Positions 35,201-44,107 of a stretch of DNA of 57,275 nt are shown in pieces (positions within the stretch are counted from its first letter, which is position 1; each line of letters opens with the position of its first letter). The notes under the pieces were generated by a model. It was not told the origin of the DNA and ran no database searches. It was given only the letters and a program-made list of their open reading frames with translations. The position numbers and the translations under genes are program-made. Source of the stretch: an uncultured Pirellula sp. (GTDB taxonomy: Bacteria > Planctomycetota > Planctomycetia > Pirellulales > Pirellulaceae); assembly GCA_903858115.1 (NCBI GenBank), contig CAIOHR010000025.1, positions 1 through 57,275 of the forward strand, written 5' to 3'.

Positions 35201-35513
35201 TGCATCCAGCGGCAATAGCTCGCTGACCAAGAACGTAACCCAAGCATCCGCGATTGTTGACCAAGTGATCAACAAAGTGACAACCCTGCGTGGTCGATTG
35301 GGTGCATTCCAGCGAACGGCTTTGGAGAGCAACGTAGTTTCGCTGAACGATACCTTGGCGAACCTAAATGAAGCACAAAGCTCCATTCGAGATGCAGACT
35401 TCGCGAAAGAGTCTGCCAACTTGACGAGAGCACAGATTCTTGTTCAATCCGGTACTTCGGTGCTCGGGATTGCAAACCAAAGTGCTCAGTCTGTTCTGTC
35501 GTTGCTCCGATAG
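32271..35513 (+). CDS. fliC: giant flagellin
   Basis: 1080 residues, against about 270-500 in most bacteria. The filament subunit ends are well kept: MTRINTNVSSLSAQNRLNRT and LSTGLRINNGKDDPAGLIAS at the N-terminus (D0/D1), and SSIRDADFAKESANLTRAQI then LVQSGTSVLGIANQ at the C-terminus. The 750 or so residues between are Ala/Gly/Thr/Ser-rich and show repeats of about 105-120 residues with the pattern AVDGGxADGxxGNSTKLxF, a VYD/IYD-x-A-x-NEL-x-VTVG stretch, an AINA helix and a closing LxGGT. This is an expanded surface-exposed D2/D3 region. The ATG at 32271 is supported by the alignment of the N-terminus. A strong terminator follows, and fliD is next. Confidence 0.95.
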   Translation: MTRINTNVSSLSAQNRLNRTNNDLQTSLTRLSTGLRINNGKDDPAGLIASEALRSDITSINKALTNTQRANQIIGTADSALGQVSSLLNDIRGLVTEAANQGALSDDEIAANQLQIDSSLEAINRIAQTTTFQGRRLLDGSLDFQVSQGVGFDSVRDLQVDGANLGASGNVGVSVEITSAATRAIVTADVPDANASSKATASFTFNDSTVGAEASGTVNLSTSFFGGTEAAGNIALDNAKVAFVEANGTLTLASGAAFSITAKDGTVVDGEVGNNVKINVTTGASTTASFDVESNTLSLQLKAGDTAANAVTALSGISAVSSLFTFSGGNATNVAAPDAGVRTGVLSGGTSTLPQTYTQATVAAAKFNDGTNGFKFDTTAVAGGSFDGARGKSTAFTWSIANTGGTTASFDAANNKVNVTIDRSQTTTDIQTALNTALAGQFTFSNGAAVGTPADLAATTATLLSGSTPGVDTAVAAGSRAGFKLAAVDGGAADGTIGNSTKLNFIQAASGIGSTAVYDAATNELNVTVGRGADVNSIAAAINAEGTFSAYDTRYGKAIFDSAAFGTIATPLSTTAGTNTTAPSSFKLTAVDGGLADGATGNSTKLIFSTGSTTEVIYDQASNELRVTVGANASVQNVADAITANVGGVFSVSNVANGGAKFNRTPSNADLGTKTGVLTGGTTNASNLEDELIVTAAANGVNLNGVKITFEEDAVVTAGAPTAKYTAATGSADGSILVKVSNAGSTKLSDIAAAINAIQDANNSPLFAASLSPTSNGDGVYTGATESVPTAATLSGGAQGGGLQADLVFQLTGGTGSEVFKFKKGVSIDNIIQSINLLKDSTGIDASLDADSNLQLRSVEYGSAGIVGIEVLSEGAGGTFKAGLTGGPRAVGNDVQATVNGTVATGKGNNISLRTSTLSFNLTVQDGSSTAVNFNINGGGALFQLGPDVVSNQQARLGITSLNTAKIGGVSGKLLELASSGNSSLTKNVTQASAIVDQVINKVTTLRGRLGAFQRTALESNVVSLNDTLANLNEAQSSIRDADFAKESANLTRAQILVQSGTSVLGIANQSAQSVLSLLR

Positions 35514-35540
35514 TTCACGTTGAACAGTATCCTAATGAAG

Positions 35541-35570
35541 AAAAAGGCGTGCCAAAAGCACGCCTTTTTT
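35541..35570 (+). terminator. rho-independent terminator of flagellin
   Basis: AAAAAGGCGTGC (35541-35552), loop CAAAA and GCACGCCTTTTT (35558-35569), followed by T. It lies 27 bp after the flagellin stop, so fliD has its own promoter in the next 120 bp. Confidence 0.95.
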
Positions 35571-35691
35571 TATGCTAGCATTTTTCCAACGACAGGTTTA
35601 TCACAGAACGGCCGATACTCTCGAGAGGAAAGAAATGCAATCTAGACATGTTTCAACGACACGCCACTAACCGCATGGCATAGTTGCTATT

Positions 35692-38400
35692 ATGGGAAGA
35701 ATCCAATCCAACGTCGGGCTAGCGTCCGGAATCAACATTACGAGTACCGTCGACCAGTTGATGGCCGTTTCGTCTCGTTCAAAAACCTCGTTGGAGACGC
35801 GTGTCAAAGGACTGCAAGCTCAGCAAGTGGCGATCAACGAAATCACTGCGTTAGTCGTCGGGATTCAGCTACAATCGGATCGAATCGGGGCAGCCTCGAG
35901 TTTCACAACCAACGCAGTCAGTTCATCCAAAAGTGATATTGTATCTGCAGCCATTTCCGGCGCACCTGCTCAGGGGAATTACTCGGTTCGTGTGTTGCAA
36001 ACCGCGCAAACTGCCACGGCATCGAGCGCCCCTCTGACGAGTAGCAATGACACGCTTTTGGCCGGTGATTTTGTCGTCAAGACCGGGGGGTTCGTCGATT
36101 CCAATATCGCTTTGGACGATCTGCGCGGCGGAGCAGGGATCGCACGAGGCAAGATTCGAATCACAGATCGAAGTGGTTTGGCGAAGGAAATCGACCTTCG
36201 CTTCTCTTCGACGATCGACGATACCCTGAAGTCCATCAACAATGCTGGCCTTCGCGTAAGTGCCAAAGCGGATGGCGATCGTATCGTTCTCACGGATTTA
36301 AGTGGCCAAACTATTTCCAATCTCATCGTAGAGGAAGTGGGAGGAGGACGTACTGCGGCTGACCTTGGTCTGAGCGGAATCAATGTGAATGCCAACAGTG
36401 CGACTGGCGACGATCTTTCCTTTCTGTCGAGTTCCTCCCGCATTAGCACACTTCGCGATGGAAGGGGAATTGCTTTTGGGTTCGGAACCGATCTGTCAAT
36501 CACATTAAAAGATGGCACGACGCTGAATATTGACGTCAATTCGGACAAAGCTCCTTCGAATGTTGGTCAGCTAATGGCCAAGGTGAATGCCGCAAACGCC
36601 GACAAACTAGAGTTACGCATCAGTTCCAATGGCAATGGTTTAGAACTGGTCGATAAGACCACCGGGAGCGGTGCGTTTGTTGCGACAGGAAAACTCGCCA
36701 ATCAACTTGGATTCACCGGTGTGGATGGAAATTCCGGTAGCATTGGGGGATCTCGAATCCAGAGCACTCTTCAGGGACCTCTATTGTCTTCCTTGAAGGG
36801 AGGTCAGGGACTAGGAACCCCAGGTATCATCACGATAACGAACAGACAGGGGACCGTTAAATCGGTCGATATGTCTGGAGCCCAGGGGCTTCGTGAAGTC
36901 ATCGACCGTATCAACAACAGCAATTCTGGAGTTACCGCGTCTTATAATCGATCGCGAACAGGAATTGTAGTTCAAGACGTAACAGGCGGCACCTCGAGCA
37001 ACTTGATCGTGGCAGATGGTGATTCGAATGGAACTGCAACGAAACTTGGTATCGCGATCAATGCAGAGAAAAATAGCGTCGAAGGTGGCGCTCTCGACCT
37101 TCAGTTTGTAAGCGAAGCAACAGAACTGACTCGCCTCAATCAAGGTCGAGGAGTTCGAATCGGTAGCTTTACCATCACCAATGCATCAGGCTCTCAGAAA
37201 ACTGTAACGCTAACGCCCAACACGAAAACGGTTGCTGATGTCCTGGAACTCGTTAACAGCAATACGATAGGGATACAAGCGAAGCTGAACGCGCAAGGGG
37301 ATGGAATCACTATCGTCGATACTTCTAGCGGTTCTGGACAGCTTACGATCACCGACAATCAATCCGGTAGCTCCGCGTTGGATCTAGGCATCCGTGGCAC
37401 CGGCACACCCAAAACATCTCCTGCCCGTCAGGAGATAACTGGAAGCCAAAACTTTAAGCTGGCCATCAATGGTACGGAATCGATCTCGGATGTTGTCAAG
37501 AAGATCAATGATGCCAATGGCCCGTTAACAGCATCCCTCCTGACTTCGGGTAGTTCTACGGTGCGCCTGCTACTGACCTCACGAGCCACTGGGGATTCGG
37601 GTAGATTCTTCGCGGATGGTGAAGGCATCGGTCTGAATATCAACGCATCAGGAGCGGCTCGGGATTCCATCGTGGCGGTTGGAAGTGCGGAGGACTCCGG
37701 TGGATCGCTAGTGCGATCGTCGAACAACATCGTCAATAATGCGATCGAAGGCGTTGCCTTAACGCTGAAAGGTGCTTCTCCAGACCCGATCGATGTTACC
37801 GTCTCGTCAAACAATTCTACTCTTGAGCGAAATCTGCAACTGTTCGTCGATCAATACAATAAGGCCCGAGACAAAATAACAAAGGAGACCGAGTTCAACT
37901 CAGATACTGGCACCACTGGATTGTTGATCGGTAGCTCAGAGATCTTGCGAGTCGAGCAAGCGCTTTCTCGATTCATCACGCAACGAAACTTTGGCTCTGG
38001 AAAAGTCCAGTCGCTTGTGCAACTAGGAATAAGCGCCAACGACAAAGGAAAGTTGGAATTCGACAAAGAGAAACTCAATAAAGCGTTAGCCTCTAATCCT
38101 GAGGATGTGAAAACTTTCCTTACCAAAGAAACCACAGGCTTTGGTTCACGAGCGAAGAAATTGCTAGACTCATTGGTCGGCATCAAGGGAAGCACTTTGG
38201 TCATTCGCAGCCAGACTATTCAACGACAAATAGAAAGCGGAACGCAGCGAGTCGAAACATTGACCTCGAAGTTGAGTAGAGAACGGGAAAGGCTCCTGAA
38301 TCAATTCTATAAGCTGGAAGAGAGCATCTCGAAAATTCGCGGTGCCAGCACTAGTTTGAATGATCTTCAAACCGTGTTAACTCAATTCTCATCCCTCTAA
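35692..38400 (+). CDS. fliD: flagellar filament cap FliD (HAP2)
   Basis: 902 residues, about twice the usual 450-550. The N-terminal FliD signature is GLASGINITSTVDQLMAVSS, followed by the coiled region (LETRVKGLQAQQVAINEITA). The C-terminal FliD domain has LERNLQLFVDQYNKARDKI, GLLIGSSEILRVEQAL and a final coil (LNQFYKLEESISKIR). The middle is enlarged by several flagellin-hook-like repeats (about residues 140-560) with ITNxxGxxKxVDMSGA or RITDRSGLAKEIDLR patterns. It should form the cap that folds flagellin at the tip of the filament; the enlargement is parallel to that of the flagellin next door. Confidence 0.95.
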   Translation: MGRIQSNVGLASGINITSTVDQLMAVSSRSKTSLETRVKGLQAQQVAINEITALVVGIQLQSDRIGAASSFTTNAVSSSKSDIVSAAISGAPAQGNYSVRVLQTAQTATASSAPLTSSNDTLLAGDFVVKTGGFVDSNIALDDLRGGAGIARGKIRITDRSGLAKEIDLRFSSTIDDTLKSINNAGLRVSAKADGDRIVLTDLSGQTISNLIVEEVGGGRTAADLGLSGINVNANSATGDDLSFLSSSSRISTLRDGRGIAFGFGTDLSITLKDGTTLNIDVNSDKAPSNVGQLMAKVNAANADKLELRISSNGNGLELVDKTTGSGAFVATGKLANQLGFTGVDGNSGSIGGSRIQSTLQGPLLSSLKGGQGLGTPGIITITNRQGTVKSVDMSGAQGLREVIDRINNSNSGVTASYNRSRTGIVVQDVTGGTSSNLIVADGDSNGTATKLGIAINAEKNSVEGGALDLQFVSEATELTRLNQGRGVRIGSFTITNASGSQKTVTLTPNTKTVADVLELVNSNTIGIQAKLNAQGDGITIVDTSSGSGQLTITDNQSGSSALDLGIRGTGTPKTSPARQEITGSQNFKLAINGTESISDVVKKINDANGPLTASLLTSGSSTVRLLLTSRATGDSGRFFADGEGIGLNINASGAARDSIVAVGSAEDSGGSLVRSSNNIVNNAIEGVALTLKGASPDPIDVTVSSNNSTLERNLQLFVDQYNKARDKITKETEFNSDTGTTGLLIGSSEILRVEQALSRFITQRNFGSGKVQSLVQLGISANDKGKLEFDKEKLNKALASNPEDVKTFLTKETTGFGSRAKKLLDSLVGIKGSTLVIRSQTIQRQIESGTQRVETLTSKLSRERERLLNQFYKLEESISKIRGASTSLNDLQTVLTQFSSL

Positions 38401-38429
38401 CGCTCACGCCCTACTCAAAGCAGATCGTT

Positions 38430-40040
38430 CTACGCATCGGGCATAAGCAGCGACTGCATGGCGAGTTGCGACAATACTTCTTCAACCAGTCGCTTGGGTA
38501 TCTCACCTGCGGGAATGTTGGACTCAGCATGCGCCAACTGCACTTTTAGAAGTCCGCTTTGGATGAGGAAGGAAACCTCGCGTACGATCTCAGGTATTTC
38601 TTTGGTCCCATCCAGGATAGGAATGATCTGGCGGTTGATTTCTGACAGATTGATAAACTCATGCCGTAGGTTCGTTGCGTACTTACCAGCTTGTGCTTGG
38701 CACCGAGCCCAATCGGTAACCTTCGGCTTCTTGTGCCCACGAAGTTGAAGACGGTCTGGCAAAATACGAAATTCCACCCACCCGGCAAGAACTCCCTGAA
38801 TGAGATTACCAGCAATATGATTTACATCCAGCTTCTCACTCAGTTCTTTCGGTAGCGTTTTTCGCAAGTGCTCAACTAGTTGCGTAGCTGATTGCGACTG
38901 TGGATAGTTTTCTGTCAGAAGCTCAAGTGCATGTTGGATGATTGTATCATTAGACTGAACCGTCATTCCCGTTTTTGACTTGTACCGCTTGAGAACAGAC
39001 CCCGTAGAAGAGTTCTTTTCTGCTCCGAGGTACTCCATCTTCGCCGAGAATCGTACCTCTTGAAGTTGTTCCGTACTGATATTGCGATTGACCGTTCTGT
39101 CTGCATGCACGAGGTAGGTCTCACGAAACGTTCGGCCCGTGATACAATCCATATAATGCCCTCGTTGAATTGCATCTGCAATGGGTTCGAGGCCCTTTTG
39201 GGCGTCTCGCGTAAAGTTCCCAATCCATGTAGAGGCGATGCTTGCCTCGCCAAGAAACTGCAACTTGTGCTGCATGACCTCGCGAATAAAGTCCCTGAAG
39301 TAAAATGCGTTGTTATGCTCTTCGAGATATTCGTGCATCAAATAGCTATCGGGTAGCTTTTGCAGAAGGGCAGCTTCGGTACGAATGAATTCCGCATGGG
39401 TTGTATGACTGTTGACGTTCGCATCTACCAAGAACTTTAGCAGCGCTCTTGCTTGCCCGATCCTCTTGAGCGGCTCTGCGATTCCCTTGACGTGCTCCAG
39501 CATCATGCCCCGAATCATCCCCTTGAAGTACCAACCTGGCATGACGTTGTAGCTAACATACGCTACTCCGTTGGGAGAGAGATTCTGAGAGCAAACCCTC
39601 AAAATGGCCTCTCTTACAAAGTCAGGGACCCAGGAATACACCCCGTGGCAAAGGATGTAATCAAACTCACCAAACTCGGGACCGATTTCGGTAACGCTCC
39701 CCTGTTGAATCGTGACATTGTTAAAGCCAGTGAACTCGATTGCTTTGGTTCCGTAGTCGCACTGGACTTGTGATAACTCCACCCCCACGCACGTTGCGTT
39801 AGGGAAAAGACTGGCAAGAGGTAGTAGATTCCCCCCGCCAGCGCAACCAATTTCAAGAATCCTGGCGTTGTCGGGCAAAACTGGCTTTTGCCCAAACAAC
39901 GACGCCATACTATACAATCGATCAGGATGGCTCGCCGATACCGGAAAACTACCGTACGGTACATCGTCGTACGCTTGCTGGGCAGACTCTACGCGCGGAG
40001 CTGTTGCTGGGATTGTTGTGGACCCTTGAATACTGGTCAT
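38430..40040 (-). CDS. class I methyltransferase with PKMT-type regulatory domain
   Basis: The ATG at 40040 (GGAAG about 9 bases upstream) gives 536 residues; a TTG at 40067 is the alternative. The N-terminal SAM-binding fold shows SHPDRLYSMASLFG, motif I ILEIGCAGGGNLLPLA and FDYILCHGVYSWVPD. The middle part (AEFIRTEAALLQKLPDSYLM, HEYLEEHNNAFYFRDF) is the methyltransferase regulatory domain of rickettsial-type protein lysine methyltransferases. A winged-helix-like C-terminal region follows. It ends 29 bp from the fliD stop, convergent. Rickettsial relatives methylate lysines of outer-membrane proteins; modification of flagellin or another surface protein is a hypothesis from position. Confidence 0.88.
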   Translation of the reverse strand: MTSIQGSTTIPATAPRVESAQQAYDDVPYGSFPVSASHPDRLYSMASLFGQKPVLPDNARILEIGCAGGGNLLPLASLFPNATCVGVELSQVQCDYGTKAIEFTGFNNVTIQQGSVTEIGPEFGEFDYILCHGVYSWVPDFVREAILRVCSQNLSPNGVAYVSYNVMPGWYFKGMIRGMMLEHVKGIAEPLKRIGQARALLKFLVDANVNSHTTHAEFIRTEAALLQKLPDSYLMHEYLEEHNNAFYFRDFIREVMQHKLQFLGEASIASTWIGNFTRDAQKGLEPIADAIQRGHYMDCITGRTFRETYLVHADRTVNRNISTEQLQEVRFSAKMEYLGAEKNSSTGSVLKRYKSKTGMTVQSNDTIIQHALELLTENYPQSQSATQLVEHLRKTLPKELSEKLDVNHIAGNLIQGVLAGWVEFRILPDRLQLRGHKKPKVTDWARCQAQAGKYATNLRHEFINLSEINRQIIPILDGTKEIPEIVREVSFLIQSGLLKVQLAHAESNIPAGEIPKRLVEEVLSQLAMQSLLMPDA

Positions 40041-40255
40041 AGCCTTGCACTTCCTTGCTGCGAACAACGCCTCGAAATACGATACAATCTCCGAGATTTT
40101 GTCTATACAATATCACCGACTCCTAAGTCGATCCCAACTTGGTTGGATTTCAGACGGTGATCAGATTGCCTGCAATAAATCCAGCTCCCAAGGAATGGAC
40201 TAGTTGCATGGCATAAGATCCTGCGCTAGATTCCAACAGTGGATCGATCGATGGT

Positions 40256-40300
40256 GATTCCTCCCTCCACGATTCCTCCCTCCACGATTCCTCCCTATGC
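40256..40300 (+). repeat. 15-bp tandem repeat running into a start codon
   Basis: GATTCCTCCCTCCAC at 40256 and 40271, then a third copy GATTCCTCCCTATGC (40286) in which the last bases change to give the ATG of the next gene at 40297. The leader is therefore pyrimidine-rich (CCTCCC three times), the opposite of a ribosome binding site. The 256-bp region back to 40041 holds no gene and must contain divergent promoters. Confidence 0.9.
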
Positions 40301-43300
40301 AATTCAAAGTTCTTCCCTATCGGTTGTTCTTTCTTGGAGTACTGCTCTTTCTTGGAGTACTAGGAATTGGTTCCTATCGGCAACCCCCATGTCATGCTCA
40401 GCAACCGGAAGACTCCAGTTTCCTCGAGTTTGGCATCTTCGAGAAAACAGCGCCTCGTCCACCGATCGTCCCACCCGTCAAAACGCAATTGCCTTTGGAA
40501 TTGAATCCTGGTGAGCGCATTGCCTTCATTGGCAATACGCTCTTCGAACGGATGCAACAGTTCGGTAACTTTGAAACCATGTTGCACATGCGATACCCGA
40601 ATCATCGCCTTGTGGTTCGAAACCTTGCATGGTCCGCCGATGCAATCAACATCCAGCCGCGACCGGAGAACTTTGCCGACATCGAGCAACATCTATACCG
40701 CGAGAGGATCGATGTCGTTTTCGCAGCCTACGGATTCAACGAGTCCTTTGATGGCGTCGATCAAGTGGACTCGTTTCGCGAACGGCTCGTGACTTTTCTG
40801 AACCGCATGCAGACTCTCGCGTTCAATGGACGCACTGCTCCGAAAATCGTGCTCCTCTCCCCCATCGCCAACGAGAACAAACCGAAAGTTCCAGCCGCAA
40901 ACCTGAACAATGCTCGAATCGATGTTTTCACGCAAGCCATGCGAGATGCAGCGGGAGCAACAGGTGTGGGCTTCGTCGATCTCTTTTCCCCAACCCAACA
41001 AGCCATGGCAAGCGTCGATGCAAACTACACCACCAATGGTTGCCACTTGAACGAACGTGGTGACTCGCTTTTTGCCAAATCGCTTTATCAACAACTCTTC
41101 CGATCAGAACCACCACTACCGAACGAAAAACTGAGACAATCGATCATCGATCGCGATCGACAATATGCCCGGCGCTATCGACCTCTCAATACGTTTTACT
41201 ATACCGGTGATCGCAACAAACAGTACGGCTATCTCGACTTCTTACCTGCCATGCGCAGCTTTGAACAAATGGTCGCAAATCGTGACGAACGCATTTGGGC
41301 CATCGCAAGAGGAGAAACCGTTCCACAACTCATCGACGATTCCAATGTCCCCCCCATGCCCCCTTCTCTGCAATCTCGCGGTGTGAACGAATGGCTGAGC
41401 CCGCAGGACGAACAGAAAGCGTTTCAAGTCGACCCTCGCTTTGAAGTCAATCTCTTCGCCAGTGAAGAGGAGTTTCCTGAAATTGCGAACCCCATTCAAA
41501 TGCGCTTCGATGCCAAGGGACGTATGTGGGTAAGCACTTCGATCACGTATCCCCACATTTATCCAGGGAATGAACCGCAGGATCGTATTGTCATTCTCGA
41601 AGATACAAACCAAGATGGTCGGGCGGACAAATCCACTATCTTCGCTTCCAATCTACATGTGCCTCTCTCGTTCGAACTCGGAGATGGTGGAGTGTACGTA
41701 TCGGAGCAACCCGAACTCACTTGGCTAAAGGATACCGACGGCGATGACCGCATGGATCAGAAGACAACGTTGCTAAGTGGTTTTGGTACCGAAGATTCAC
41801 ATCACGCCCTGCACGATTTCACGTGGTCACCCGAAGGGGATTTGATCATTCGCGAGTCGATCTTTCATCACTCCCAAATTGAAACGCCCTACGGTCCGGT
41901 GCGTCAACAGAATAGCGGATGGTTTCGGTATACACCACGCACGGATCGACTTATTTCCTTCGGTTCGTACCCGAGCACCAACCCATGGGGCGTTACATTC
42001 GACGACTGGGGTAGACACGTTGCAAGCCATCCGATTTTTGCCGCTGCCTTCCATTCTCTCGATCCTCCGTATCCGGGACAGCATGCATCTCCGAACGGTT
42101 TGCAAGCGTATTCGGGGACATGCGGCCATCAGTTTGTTGACTCCGATCACTTTCCGCCGGAACTTCGCGGGGCATTCATCAAAGCGAGGTACAAACCGAC
42201 CAATCGCATCGAAATGCATCAATGGGTTCGCCAACCCTTTGGCTTCGAAGAGCAGTACATGGGCGACTTGATATTCTCCACGAATTTAAGCTTCATACCT
42301 GTAGATCTTCAATTCGGCCCCCGAGGGGATTTCTACATCTGCGATTGGTACAATCCAGTCAAAGGTCATGCGCAGTACTCTTTGCGAGATACACGACGAG
42401 ACCGAAGCTCAGGTCGGATTTGGCGAGTGACTGCCAAAAATCGACCACTCGTGGTGCCACCCACTATCGAAGGCGCGACTATCTCGCAATTACTGGAAGT
42501 TCTGAAGCGTCCAGAGTATATGAACCGCTATCGAGCCAAACGGGAATTGCGAGGCCATCCATCGGAACAAGTGGTAGCCGAACTCAAGAAATGGATCGAT
42601 GGATTGGATAGAAAAGACCCGCGGTTTCGGCATCACCAACTGGAAGCGCTCTGGAGCTTGCGAACCGTGGGGCATTCGCATGCAGATCTGCTTCGGGAGT
42701 TAATCGGTTGCGAATCCGCGGACGCTCGCGCAGCGGCCGTTCAGCAATTGCGATATGGCTTTCAGGAAATGCCCGATGCACTCGAACTCCTTCAACGTTC
42801 GATTCATGACGCGGACAGCATGGTTCGAATGGAGGCTGCGATCGCAGCCAGTTATATCGGAACCGAACCTGCCCTCAAGACATTACTGGAAGTGTTTCAG
42901 CATCCGATGGAGCAGCATTTGAGCTATGCGGTATCATGTTCGCTCGGCTCTCACACGCTTCGTCCTATTTGGGAAGCTGACCCAAAGTACGGCGTCGAGC
43001 GGCTCTTGAAAAAGCTCAAGACATCGAATGCGATCGTTGAACCAAAAGCTAAAAAGGAAGATAAGGACTTTGACGAGCGTTCGAACGTCAAGACGGTTCG
43101 TATCGGTTGCGAGCCCGAACGGATGTTGTTTACGGTCAAGGAGTTCACTGCCGCACCGGGGCAACCGCTCAAGATTGTGTTTACGAATCCCGATGCGACC
43201 GATCACAACTTGGTCATTGTCAAGCCGGGTGCACTCGCCGAAGTCGGAATGGCTGCCAACGACATGGCCAAGGATCCGAAGAACGCGAACTCCGACTTCA

Positions 43301-44046
43301 TTCCGTCCGACAAGAAGTCCTTGATCCTACACGCTACTCCATTGATCGGTACGAATCGAAAGTTGAAAATCGATGTGCTTCGATTCGAAGCTCCCTCGGA
43401 GCCTGGTGTGTATCCTTACGTGTGTACTTTCCCAGGTCATTGGATCATCATGAACGGCAATATGATCGTTGGGCGAGATGAGAAAGAGATCGAGTCTTTG
43501 AGAATGTCCACGTTACCCAAGATTGTTCGCCAATGGGCGATGTCGGACTTCGAAGGTCTGGGAGCGAAGGTAACCGGCGCCGAGAGTGATCCGATGGCGG
43601 TTATGCGAGGTATGCAATCCTTTACAAAAGCAAACTGCACTTCGTGTCACCAAGTTGCTGGCCACGGTGTGAACCTTGGCCCGGCCCTGTCGGAGTCGAT
43701 CAAAAAGCTTCAAGGTGCCATCCTGCTGAGGCACATTCTGGAACCCTCATGGGAAATCCATCCGAACTACAAAGTGATGCAGTATATGCTAGAGGATGGT
43801 CGCACGGTCTCCGGTGTGGTTGCCAAAGAAGAAGAGAACAGCGTTCGCATCATCACCAATTTGCTAACGCCAGATCGTATGACTACGATCGCCAAAAAAG
43901 ACATCGAGGAATCGAAAGTATCAGCCCTCTCGGCCATGCCAACCGGCCTCATCGATGTACTGACAAAAGAAGAGATCCTCGATCTACTTCACTACCTAGA
44001 ATCAGGCCCCTTGCCATTGATGAACCACGACGAGAAGAAACACTAG
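40297..44046 (+). CDS. secreted SGNH/beta-propeller/HEAT/cupredoxin/cytochrome c fusion
   Basis: 1249 residues. Signal sequence (YRLFFLGVLLFLGVLGIGSY). Residues 60-270 look like an SGNH/GDSL hydrolase: GERIAFIGNTLFER has GNT instead of GDS, while GFNES and GCHLNERGDSLF are kept. Residues about 375-715 are a PVC-type dehydrogenase-like beta-propeller (FEVNLFASEEEFPEIANPIQ, DTNQDGRADKS, DTDGDDRMDQ). HEAT-like repeats follow, about 720-880. A type 1 copper domain lies at about 930-1060, with His in DHNLVIV and Cys1043, His1048, Met1052 in CTFPGHWIIM, just as in azurin. A cytochrome c domain closes the protein, with Cys1114-Thr-Ser-Cys-His. It should oxidise a small substrate in the periplasm and pass electrons through copper and heme; the substrate is unknown. 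Confidence 0.92.
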   Translation: MQFKVLPYRLFFLGVLLFLGVLGIGSYRQPPCHAQQPEDSSFLEFGIFEKTAPRPPIVPPVKTQLPLELNPGERIAFIGNTLFERMQQFGNFETMLHMRYPNHRLVVRNLAWSADAINIQPRPENFADIEQHLYRERIDVVFAAYGFNESFDGVDQVDSFRERLVTFLNRMQTLAFNGRTAPKIVLLSPIANENKPKVPAANLNNARIDVFTQAMRDAAGATGVGFVDLFSPTQQAMASVDANYTTNGCHLNERGDSLFAKSLYQQLFRSEPPLPNEKLRQSIIDRDRQYARRYRPLNTFYYTGDRNKQYGYLDFLPAMRSFEQMVANRDERIWAIARGETVPQLIDDSNVPPMPPSLQSRGVNEWLSPQDEQKAFQVDPRFEVNLFASEEEFPEIANPIQMRFDAKGRMWVSTSITYPHIYPGNEPQDRIVILEDTNQDGRADKSTIFASNLHVPLSFELGDGGVYVSEQPELTWLKDTDGDDRMDQKTTLLSGFGTEDSHHALHDFTWSPEGDLIIRESIFHHSQIETPYGPVRQQNSGWFRYTPRTDRLISFGSYPSTNPWGVTFDDWGRHVASHPIFAAAFHSLDPPYPGQHASPNGLQAYSGTCGHQFVDSDHFPPELRGAFIKARYKPTNRIEMHQWVRQPFGFEEQYMGDLIFSTNLSFIPVDLQFGPRGDFYICDWYNPVKGHAQYSLRDTRRDRSSGRIWRVTAKNRPLVVPPTIEGATISQLLEVLKRPEYMNRYRAKRELRGHPSEQVVAELKKWIDGLDRKDPRFRHHQLEALWSLRTVGHSHADLLRELIGCESADARAAAVQQLRYGFQEMPDALELLQRSIHDADSMVRMEAAIAASYIGTEPALKTLLEVFQHPMEQHLSYAVSCSLGSHTLRPIWEADPKYGVERLLKKLKTSNAIVEPKAKKEDKDFDERSNVKTVRIGCEPERMLFTVKEFTAAPGQPLKIVFTNPDATDHNLVIVKPGALAEVGMAANDMAKDPKNANSDFIPSDKKSLILHATPLIGTNRKLKIDVLRFEAPSEPGVYPYVCTFPGHWIIMNGNMIVGRDEKEIESLRMSTLPKIVRQWAMSDFEGLGAKVTGAESDPMAVMRGMQSFTKANCTSCHQVAGHGVNLGPALSESIKKLQGAILLRHILEPSWEIHPNYKVMQYMLEDGRTVSGVVAKEEENSVRIITNLLTPDRMTTIAKKDIEESKVSALSAMPTGLIDVLTKEEILDLLHYLESGPLPLMNHDEKKH

Positions 44047-44107
44047 TAGAGAAACGATACGCCAACAGCGTTAGATTTCATAGCCCAGAGCAACCACCCG
44101 CTTCTAC

